Of a stretch of DNA of 64,000 nt, positions 41,143-48,917 are shown one piece after another (within the stretch, counting starts at the first letter, position 1; every line of letters starts with the position of its first letter). Origin of the DNA: Nocardia higoensis NBRC 100133 (GTDB lineage: Bacteria; Actinomycetota; Actinomycetes; Mycobacteriales; Mycobacteriaceae); assembly GCF_000308595.1 (NCBI RefSeq), contig NZ_BAGA01000081.1:53992-117991 (forward strand), given 5' to 3'. Under the pieces are notes generated by a model. It was not told where the DNA came from, did not search any database, and saw only the letters and a program-made list of their open reading frames with translations. A program made the translations under genes and the position numbers.

Positions 41143-42126
41143 TTGCGCTGGGGAGTCGAGTCGATCTGCGCCGCGCTCACTGAGCTCGGCGTAAACCTCT
41201 CTCCTTCAACCTATTACGAACACCGTAAGCACTTCCGGACCAAGCGGGAGCAGCGTGACCAGCTGTTGAAGCCACAGATCGCGCGGATTCACCGGGAGAA
41301 TTCGGTGTCTATGGCGCGAGGAAGGTGTGGCCTGGCATTGAACCGCGAAGGCCATCCGGTGGTCCGCTGCACCGTCGAGCGGTTGATGCGCGAACTCGGG
41401 TTGCAGGGCGTTCGACGCGGCCGTATCAAGCGCACCACGATCGCAGAACCGGCCGCGGATCGGCCGGCTGATCTGGTGCAACGCCGGTTCTCGCCCTCCG
41501 CGCCGAACCGTTTGTGGGTTGCCGACATCACGTATGTGTCGACGTGGTCAGGGTGGGTGTATGTGGCGTTCGTGATCGATGCCTACGCGCGAAGGATCCT
41601 GGGCTGGCGCACGTCTACGTCGATGACCACGACGTTGGTTCTGGATGCGATCGAGCATGCCATCTGGACCCGGGAACGAGACGGCTGCAACGTGAAAGAT
41701 GTTGTCCACCATACGGATAAGGGATCTTACACGTCCATAGCCTTCAGTGAACGCCTCGCCGCAGCGGGGATCCAGCCCAGTGTCGGCGCGGTAGGATCGA
41801 GCTACGACAATGCGCTCACCGAGACGATCAACGGTCTCTACAAAACCGAGCTGATCAAACAGCGCGGCCCGTGGCGCACCGTCGATCACGTGGAATTCGC
41901 CACCGCCGAATGGGTCGACTGGTTCAACCACCGCCGCCTCTACCGCTACTGCGCCCCCCCGGCGGAGATCGAGGCCGCCCACTACGCTCAACAACCAGCC
42001 CAGCTACCGTCCGGGCTGTCACACACGATAGGTCTCCGGACTCACCGGGGCGATTCACAGCTTCGCGGATCAACTGATTGGTGGCGCGCGGCTGTAGGCG
42101 TCGGGCGGCGGCATCGATGTAGGTGA
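41143..42126 (+). CDS. IS3-family transposase OrfB, damaged DDE integrase
   Basis: The open frame extends upstream without a start to about 41092 (IYRFVTEHQGHREDGG), where a -1 shift from orfA would enter it. rve/DDE core: VADITYVSTWSG, then VVHHTDKGSYTSIAF, then YDNALTETINGLYKTE. Three oddities are visible. Around 41301-41335 the usual VYGARKVW motif appears only in the neighbouring frame, bracketed by a lost base and a gained base, so ten residues are scrambled. The normal DRGSQYTS motif lacks its Gln. The frame runs through the right inverted repeat and stops 69 bases outside the element. Probably inactive. Confidence 0.85.
   Translation: MRWGVESICAALTELGVNLSPSTYYEHRKHFRTKREQRDQLLKPQIARIHRENSVSMARGRCGLALNREGHPVVRCTVERLMRELGLQGVRRGRIKRTTIAEPAADRPADLVQRRFSPSAPNRLWVADITYVSTWSGWVYVAFVIDAYARRILGWRTSTSMTTTLVLDAIEHAIWTRERDGCNVKDVVHHTDKGSYTSIAFSERLAAAGIQPSVGAVGSSYDNALTETINGLYKTELIKQRGPWRTVDHVEFATAEWVDWFNHRRLYRYCAPPAEIEAAHYAQQPAQLPSGLSHTIGLRTHRGDSQLRGSTDWWRAAVGVGRRHRCR
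42030..42057 (-). repeat. IS3 right terminal inverted repeat
   Basis: 28-base end, reading inward on the minus strand TGAATCGCCCCGGTGAGTCC; partner of 40725-40752. CAG follows immediately, matching the left flank. Confidence 0.9.
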
Positions 42127-42277
42127 TTCCGAACGCCGCGACCCCACGCAGGGCGGCGAGCGCGCCGTTGCGATCGGCATGGGACTAATGACCCCGGTCT
42201 GGCGAGTTGCATTGCGCCGTAGCCGAACCGGGTGACAGTCAGGTCGCCCAGGGTCTAGCTTCCCCCGCGGGAAGCGA
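42058..42277 (-). pseudogene. Aldo/keto reductase remnant, N-terminal part
   Basis: Minus-strand frames give LGDLTVTRFGYGAMQLA, then after a shift GALAALRGVAAFGITYIDAA and ATNQLIREA, the first strands of an aldo/keto reductase. A possible original ATG is near 42277 but is out of frame with the body. The sequence breaks off at the IS and resumes at 40724. Confidence 0.8.
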
Positions 42278-42617
42278 AGTGGAGGGTGCGTTCATACCTC
42301 TGCCTTCATCTCGAAACCGGTTGGCGTCTATCGGAGCCTTGCTTAGACATTGACGTGTAAGTTCCCAACAGGAAGTAGGCACTTCGAAGTGCCCAGTGCA
42401 CCCGCGGGTGGGAGGAGCGACCGATCGCGACGATGACGGCAGCGCAGAAGAGAGCTCAGCCCAAGTCTGAGTATGCTGTTCTACCTGCAGTTTCTTTCAG
42501 ATTTCTTTCGACTTGCAACACCAGATAGTCAGCCTGCGACAGGATAGAGGAGCTTTCGGAGTAGCGCTGCTGTGCTCGGCTTAGCCAGCAGGACACGCGC
42601 CTCGGAGGTCGGGTCTT
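42278..42617. other. Promoter region of the defence island with a 16-base palindrome
   Basis: This gene-free 340 bases, AT-richer than the surroundings, must carry the promoter of the seven-gene cluster. It holds a perfect palindrome GGCACTTCGAAGTGCC (42378-42393), a TTGACG (42350-42355) without a good -10 partner, and a direct repeat TTTCTTTC (42491-42498 and 42502-42509) with 11-base period. No dedicated regulator gene is inside the island. Confidence 0.5.
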
Positions 42618-45600
42618 GTGGGTAAGATTGCGAACGAAGGGGACGCCTTGAGTCAGTGCACCGAATCCCACAGTGAGAAGCAACCTTCCGTCGATCGCAT
42701 AGGGCTTACCGCGGACGAGTGTCAGATCCTGGGGAGAGCGAGGATCGCGAAATCGGCAGCCGGCGCCCTCGGCCGGGCCGACCTCATTGCCGAAGTCCCG
42801 AGGCTCGATCCTCCTCACTCCGGCTTTCTGTACAGGAGACTCAAGCTTCCTACCAGCGCGCCCCCTGCGAAGATCGCCGTGGCAGTTAAGGCCACACTTG
42901 CTCGCGCGGACGATGAGCGGGCGGCACATATCCTGCACGACTTCTTCCACGGATCGATCAGGGCGACCTTCGTGACCAGCACGCTGGCCGAGTCCCAACT
43001 CGCCGCGATCCTCAGCGCCGACCCCGACGAGCTGACAGACGCACTCGGCTCGCTGCGCCAGAGCTGGCGCGACGCCGGCCTTTTCGATATCGAGGTATTC
43101 GGATCGACACCGGCGGCACGAGTGGCGCTCTGGTCGTCGATGGCGGTGACCGGACACGCCGGCGATGCAGCCGCGCTCGCCTGGCTGCTCGCCGACCCGC
43201 CTCCGTTCTGGAGCACAACGCAAACCGATGCCGCTCGACAGGTATGGCAATCGGTTCGAGAACGGTACCCATCGTTGCCGGAACGACCCACCCCGCTGGC
43301 GGTGCTCGTGGAGATGCTCTCCGAGCTCGGCGATTACGACTATCCCGACGATCCGAAGGCCCTCGACATCAGCAGCGAGGACGCGAATGCCCCGCAGGGC
43401 GGCGATATGTCCCATGGAGCCACCGCAGCGGCGCCCGAGTCCACCGTGGCGAGTCTGACCGAACGTCTGACGGCCGAAGCAGCCGAAGAACTTCGTACCG
43501 GAAAGAATCCGACACTGCTGGCCGAGTGGATTTCCCTAGGTGAGCGCGTAGAGCAGGAGCGGCAGACGATAGCCGCTGTCGTCCTACCGGACCTGGCTAC
43601 TGCGGTCGCGCAGGGTGTCCCGTCCGAGACGACCGATATCGCCAGAATCATGGAGTTTTTCGTGAACCTGCGCGAGCTGCTGGCCGCCGCCACAGCCGTT
43701 ACCGACCAGGCGCCCGCGGACCTGGGCACGGCGCGGGCGGCCCTGCAGCGAGCACAACACGCCGTCGCCGAGGCCGACGCTGCCGCCGAACGGGTCGAGC
43801 GCGTGCGGCGCCTTATGGCATTGATGGCATTGGCCGGATACGAGTTCCTTGCCGCCGACATCGCGCAGGTCCAAACTCTGGCCGGTGAGGTCACCGTCGA
43901 CAGCGATGCAGATACCGTCCGCGCTCTCCTGGCCTTGCTCGACCTCATCGAACTCGCCGGCCGAGACCCCGAGCGTGCCCACAAGCTCGACCAGGTGATC
44001 AGGGCCACGCTGCCTGCCGCGATTCCATTGCTTTCGTTCGCGAATGTCCCCGACGTATTCGTCCTAGGTGATATGACTGTGGCCGGGGCGAGCGCCGAGT
44101 CGCCCGACGCGTACACGCCAGTACCGGTCGCCATCGCAGCCCCATACGACGACAACGGCGCTGCTGCGGCCGACGGCGGCGCCACCAGCGACGAGAACAC
44201 CGCCGCGGCCGACACCGCGGCGGCCGACCATGGACAGCGGACCGAGCGACTCGAGGATCTTCTCGCCGAGTTGGAGTTCGTTGTCCCGCAATCGAGTTCG
44301 GCCCAGTACACGTCACAGGCCCGGAGTGTTCCGCCATCCGGCCTCGACATGGCCGGCCCGCAGACATCGAATTCGACCTCGCTGTACACCGCGCTCCTTC
44401 GTTCCGGTGAGCTGGCGCTGGCGTACTGGCTCACGGTCGCGGAAAACGGCGGTACTTCGATCCGAGCCGCACACCGGCTCGCTGCGCTCGCCGCTGCGAT
44501 GAAAAGCTCCACCGGATCGAATGCTGCCGAATTCGCCGCGACTATCGCCGACCTCGAACCCAGCGACCTCAAAGACCATCCCGGTCTGCAGATGCTCGTG
44601 TACGGGGCCTCGGTCCGCGCGGGCTTGTTGTCCCCGATCGCTGGCGCATCCGATCTGCTTCGTGCGTCCGCCACCAGCGTCGTGCGTTCCGGCGACGCCG
44701 TCGGCAAGCTGACAGAGCTGCTCCAAGCCGCCATCTACGCCGGGGTTTACCTGACTCCCCGCAACGCCAACGCAGTGATCGAAGCGTCTGAAGCCGCCTC
44801 GGAGTACGAAGCCTTCGCCCACGAGGCGGCCGCCAAGCTCCGCAACGCGCCCAATCGCACGATCAAATACGGCCCGGCGACAGAACTGTGGCAAAGCTGG
44901 ATGGCACCGGAAGACGGCTACCTCGGCGCGCCTCTGCGCGTTGTCGCATCCGCCACGCCGTCGCCGGAGGACCTGGGATTCGTCCGTACCCGCGTTGCCG
45001 AACTACGCACACCTCGTAGTCTCGAGCAAGCCCTGGACCGGGCGGCAACACATACCCGAAGCCGCAAGCGGAACACGAAACGGATCGAGGCCCAGGCCCG
45101 GCTCAAACTGCTCGACTGGGCCGGTGACGTCACCGAACTACTGGCCAGATGGGTCACCGCTACGGAAAACACGCTGTCCTCCGGCGGTGGGACGTGGATG
45201 ACCGATCCGATAGCAGATTTGCAGAACAGCGTGGCCGCAGTCCGAAAACCAGCACTGGCCGAACTGGCAGAGCTGTGCGACAGCGGAGATGAGGCCCGTG
45301 ATGCCGCGACCGATGCCGGGCTGACACTGCTGAACAATGCGCTGGATCTGCTCATGGGCACCGAGGTGATCGACGGTCCGGAAACCTCTTCGGCCCGTAC
45401 CCTCAACGGACTACTGACCCTGGCCCCGGCTGTCGAACTCCTTCCATCGATTGAGCCACGCCGTCCGCCTACGGCGACAGACATCCAGACCGCGTTCGAC
45501 GCTCTGCGTAACGGGGAAAACGGCTGGATCGCGACATTCAACGCGCGCACCGAACGACACGACCAACTAGGTACCCAGCTCCTCATCGATACCCTGCGGC

Positions 45601-48600
45601 CTCACAACCCGCGGCTTGCGCAACAGTTGTCGGCCGAGCGCGAAGCGGCGATCGACGCCTCCATCGCCGAGGTGGATCAGAACGCCGCCGCGCTCACGGC
45701 TCGTATCGACACCGACCGGTTGTATGGTCGGTTGAACGCGGACACATGGACCGACCTGACCACCCGCGCCCGCGCCTGTCAAACCCCGCACCGCGGCGCG
45801 CGCAGCGACTTCGATGTCGTGCTCGACCGTCTCGGCAAGATCGAGCTCGATCGGGCCGAGGCCGTGAAGTCCGCGATCACCGCCGCCCGCATTGCGCTCG
45901 ACACCGCCGGGATGCCCCTCGACGCCGCCGATCGGGTCCAGCAGTGTATCGACAAAGGCGACCTGACCACTGCGGCGGAGTATGTGGTCACGATCCGCGA
46001 CAACGGTCAGCTGCCCGCCCGGCACGACACCACCGACCACCTGTCCCTTTTTCTCAGGGCATTCCCGGACAGATTCGCCGTCCCCCGTCCAGCGGTCGAG
46101 GCCGCCGGCCACCCTGTTCTCGCCCAGCTGCGCAGCGCACTCAACGCAGGCGCATCGACCGGCGACCTGGCTGCCGGGGAGCTCGCCGACACCCTGATCT
46201 CCGCCGGGATCGAGCTGGGTCAGGTCGGCCGCGGATCAACCGCCGCGGTCCGGATCGATCAATGGATACAGCTTGCGCAGGCCCGGTCGTTCGAGTCTCG
46301 GATCGGGAACGTGAGGTCGATTCTCGGGCAGGTCGGATTCCAATTCGACAAGGCGACCACCCCGCCTACGCGGCGCGGGCACTCCGGGCGCCGTGGTCGG
46401 TGGTTGGACTTGCACGGTGTGCAGCCGACATCTGGCAGTGCCCTGCTGCCGGCCTTCGGGTCGGCGATGAGTCCATCAGGCGACTCGTTGCGTCTGCTGG
46501 GGATCTGGCACGGTCCGACACCGGGTGAACTCGTGGAGACGCTGCGCGACGAGCCGAACGATCACTCGGTCATGGTGTTCTACTTCGGCACGCTCGATTC
46601 CGTCGCACGTCGCGAGCTGGCTGGTCTGTTCCGTAGCGACCGACGGCTACCGACGACAATCGTGATCGATGACGCCGCTTTCGCCTACCTGTCGTGCCAG
46701 CCCGAACCGAGTCGTGAGATCACCATGTCGGCCTTGTTGCCGTTCACCGTATCCTCGCCGTTCGCTCCGGACATCCCTGGCGCGAGCATCCGGCAGGAAA
46801 TGTTCTACGGCCGAAACGAGGAACGCGCCAAAATCATCGACATGATGGGCCCCTGCATCGTCTACGGCGGCCGGCAGCTCGGCAAGTCGGCATTGCTGTT
46901 GCAGGCAGCTCGACAGTTCGATGACCAGCGTGACCGGATTGCGATCTACGAATCGATCTTCAAGATCGGCAGGGCGGTGTCTGTCGAGGCGGTGTGGACA
47001 ACGCTCTGGCCGCTGCTGGCCAGGCGGGACATCGTGCCAGCCGATATTCCGGCCGGTGATGTTGCCGGTGCGCTCACCAAGCACATCGCCGACTGGATTA
47101 TTTCTCGTCCGGGACGGCAACTCCTGCTACTGCTGGACGAGTCCGACAAATTCCTCGACGGCGACGCCGAAGCGGTCAACGGACGATTCACACATGTGAC
47201 CCATTTCAAGGAACTGATGGAGCGGACCGGGCGCGCAGTGAAAGTGGTGTTCGCCGGGCTGCACCAAACGGCACGATTCGATCGCCTCGCGAATCATCCG
47301 CTGGCGCACTTCGGTGAACCCGTTTGCGTCGGTCCTCTGGCCCCCCAGGCCGCCTACGATCTGCTCACCGGTCCCTTGCGCGCGCTGGGATATCACTTCG
47401 ATGACCCCGACCACGCCGCGCGGGTCCTCGCGCTCGCGAACAACCAGCCCGCACTCATTCAGCTGTTCGCCGCGCACCTGCTACGCAATCTGCAGGCTGC
47501 GCCGATGCCCGAAGACGCGCCACCGCAGACCGTGCACGCCGACGATGTCGAACAGGTGTGGGCCGACGCGCATCTGCGCAGGTCATTCCGCAAGCGGTTC
47601 GATTGGACTCTAGACCTCGATCCCCGCTACAAAATCATCGCTTACAGCGTCGCGTTGCACGCACACGCCCGCGGCATCGACGCGACCATGACACCGAGCG
47701 AGCTACGCAACGAGTGCGAGACGTGGTGGCCGACCGGGTTTTCCGCCGAAGACGTTCGCGCCGGCGAATTCCGGGCGCTGCTGGATGAATGTGTGGACCT
47801 CGGAGTGCTGTCCTATGCGACCAACGGATACCGACTACGGACACCGAATGTACTCGATCTGCTGGGTGCCAGAGAGGAGGTCGAAGCGGTACTCGATCAG
47901 GCCGAGTCGATCGAACTGCCCGAAAGCTTCGACGGCAGCATGATGCGGCCAGAGTTCGGTGGCGGACCGACCCGAGGGCCGTTGACCTCACAGCAGATCG
48001 CTGATCTGCTCGCAACCCGAAGCCAGGTCCGCTATGTCATCGGCTCGCCGGCCCTGACCGTCGAACGCTGTCTGAGGGCGCTACAGGACGAGAACGACCG
48101 TGCGGTCTCGGGCCATCGCGGGGGCCACGTACGAGAAGCAAACCCGGCGACCCTGGCCAAGCAGTGTCAGCAGGGAACGTTGATGGCCGCCGGGCGACAT
48201 GTGATCGTGCTCGTCAACCTGAAGACCGCTTCCCGGGACGTCGCATGGGCGACATGGAAGCAGGCGCGAGAACTGATCGCCACCCACTCCGGTGGCACCC
48301 TCGGGATCGTGCTGGTGTCCGGACCAGCGCAGGCACCGACATGGCCAGCCGCGGCACGCGAGGCCGACATCTCCTCAGGCTTGACCGAGCTGCGCCGATA
48401 CGACCGGACCGACCTGCGGCTGTGGCTGACCGAAACGCCCCTGCCATTCCAGGACAACGCCGCTCGCGACGAATTGCTGGCGGTGACGGGCGGCTGGCCG
48501 ATCCTGCTGAACAAGATCGCCGAGGATCTCACCGCGCATGGCTCGGGCCTGCGTTCGGACCCACTGCGCGAGATCCGGACTCGCCTACAGGATTCCGAGC

Positions 48601-48917
48601 GCTGCCACGAGCTGGTCGAGACGTCCGGGGTACGCAGCGACGCCACGCTGAGCCAGGCCTGGGATTTCCTCGTGCAGACGTGCGCGCAGGACCGGGCCGA
48701 TCTCGATACGCTCGCCGAATACCTCACCCTGCGCGGCGAAGACGATGACGAATCCAATGCGCTCACCCCCGCCGCGGTTGCCGCCGCCGGATACGCAAGT
48801 ACGGCCGACGTCATCGAGGTGCTGCGCGGGCTGGGTGTCCTCGTCGGCCTGGGCGAGGACGGACGGTTCAGGCTCGAACCCGTCATGGTCGCCGCGACCA
48901 AGCGTGCACGCCGATGA
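42618..48917 (+). CDS. Giant P-loop (STAND/AAA-like) ATPase, first gene of DISARM-like island
   Basis: 2099 residues. GTG at 42618 has GGAGG nine bases upstream. Residues 1-1370 are helical and Ala/Glu-rich without a domain I know, with a low-complexity acidic linker near 515-545. About 1371-1410 reads ALLPFTVSSPF ... EMFYGRNEERAKIIDMMG, the lead-in to a NACHT/STAND-type NTPase. Walker A is GGRQLGKSALL (about 1416-1426) and Walker B is LLLLLDESDKFL (about 1499-1510); the region to about 1740 looks like the lid and winged helix. A second, degenerate module at about 1790-2090 (IADLLATRSQVRYVIGSPAL ... VTGGWPILLNKIAEDL) resembles an ATPase C-terminal half. Its stop overlaps the nuclease gene by ATGA, so the two are probably partners. 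A sensor/regulator or DNA/RNA translocase for defence is inferred, not shown. Confidence 0.85.
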   Translation: MGKIANEGDALSQCTESHSEKQPSVDRIGLTADECQILGRARIAKSAAGALGRADLIAEVPRLDPPHSGFLYRRLKLPTSAPPAKIAVAVKATLARADDERAAHILHDFFHGSIRATFVTSTLAESQLAAILSADPDELTDALGSLRQSWRDAGLFDIEVFGSTPAARVALWSSMAVTGHAGDAAALAWLLADPPPFWSTTQTDAARQVWQSVRERYPSLPERPTPLAVLVEMLSELGDYDYPDDPKALDISSEDANAPQGGDMSHGATAAAPESTVASLTERLTAEAAEELRTGKNPTLLAEWISLGERVEQERQTIAAVVLPDLATAVAQGVPSETTDIARIMEFFVNLRELLAAATAVTDQAPADLGTARAALQRAQHAVAEADAAAERVERVRRLMALMALAGYEFLAADIAQVQTLAGEVTVDSDADTVRALLALLDLIELAGRDPERAHKLDQVIRATLPAAIPLLSFANVPDVFVLGDMTVAGASAESPDAYTPVPVAIAAPYDDNGAAAADGGATSDENTAAADTAAADHGQRTERLEDLLAELEFVVPQSSSAQYTSQARSVPPSGLDMAGPQTSNSTSLYTALLRSGELALAYWLTVAENGGTSIRAAHRLAALAAAMKSSTGSNAAEFAATIADLEPSDLKDHPGLQMLVYGASVRAGLLSPIAGASDLLRASATSVVRSGDAVGKLTELLQAAIYAGVYLTPRNANAVIEASEAASEYEAFAHEAAAKLRNAPNRTIKYGPATELWQSWMAPEDGYLGAPLRVVASATPSPEDLGFVRTRVAELRTPRSLEQALDRAATHTRSRKRNTKRIEAQARLKLLDWAGDVTELLARWVTATENTLSSGGGTWMTDPIADLQNSVAAVRKPALAELAELCDSGDEARDAATDAGLTLLNNALDLLMGTEVIDGPETSSARTLNGLLTLAPAVELLPSIEPRRPPTATDIQTAFDALRNGENGWIATFNARTERHDQLGTQLLIDTLRPHNPRLAQQLSAEREAAIDASIAEVDQNAAALTARIDTDRLYGRLNADTWTDLTTRARACQTPHRGARSDFDVVLDRLGKIELDRAEAVKSAITAARIALDTAGMPLDAADRVQQCIDKGDLTTAAEYVVTIRDNGQLPARHDTTDHLSLFLRAFPDRFAVPRPAVEAAGHPVLAQLRSALNAGASTGDLAAGELADTLISAGIELGQVGRGSTAAVRIDQWIQLAQARSFESRIGNVRSILGQVGFQFDKATTPPTRRGHSGRRGRWLDLHGVQPTSGSALLPAFGSAMSPSGDSLRLLGIWHGPTPGELVETLRDEPNDHSVMVFYFGTLDSVARRELAGLFRSDRRLPTTIVIDDAAFAYLSCQPEPSREITMSALLPFTVSSPFAPDIPGASIRQEMFYGRNEERAKIIDMMGPCIVYGGRQLGKSALLLQAARQFDDQRDRIAIYESIFKIGRAVSVEAVWTTLWPLLARRDIVPADIPAGDVAGALTKHIADWIISRPGRQLLLLLDESDKFLDGDAEAVNGRFTHVTHFKELMERTGRAVKVVFAGLHQTARFDRLANHPLAHFGEPVCVGPLAPQAAYDLLTGPLRALGYHFDDPDHAARVLALANNQPALIQLFAAHLLRNLQAAPMPEDAPPQTVHADDVEQVWADAHLRRSFRKRFDWTLDLDPRYKIIAYSVALHAHARGIDATMTPSELRNECETWWPTGFSAEDVRAGEFRALLDECVDLGVLSYATNGYRLRTPNVLDLLGAREEVEAVLDQAESIELPESFDGSMMRPEFGGGPTRGPLTSQQIADLLATRSQVRYVIGSPALTVERCLRALQDENDRAVSGHRGGHVREANPATLAKQCQQGTLMAAGRHVIVLVNLKTASRDVAWATWKQARELIATHSGGTLGIVLVSGPAQAPTWPAAAREADISSGLTELRRYDRTDLRLWLTETPLPFQDNAARDELLAVTGGWPILLNKIAEDLTAHGSGLRSDPLREIRTRLQDSERCHELVETSGVRSDATLSQAWDFLVQTCAQDRADLDTLAEYLTLRGEDDDESNALTPAAVAAAGYASTADVIEVLRGLGVLVGLGEDGRFRLEPVMVAATKRARR

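Larger units (their letters stand above)
40725..42057 (+). mobile_element. IS3-family insertion sequence
   Basis: 1333-bp element with orfA/orfB in -1 frame relation. Terminal inverted repeats start TGAATCGCCCCGG at both ends and match at 24 of 28 positions (40725-40752 and 42030-42057). A 3-bp target duplication CAG flanks it (40722-40724 and 42058-42060), the size normal for IS3 elements. It is inserted in the aldo/keto reductase gene. The transposase shows damage (see orfB). Confidence 0.92.

Noticed and set aside
42456..43415. A 319-codon minus-strand frame over the start of the giant ATPase gene
   Set aside because: Antisense of the ATPase N-terminus and its upstream region; Arg/Gly-rich and lacking any motif. 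The + frame continues unbroken for 2099 codons with better codon usage.
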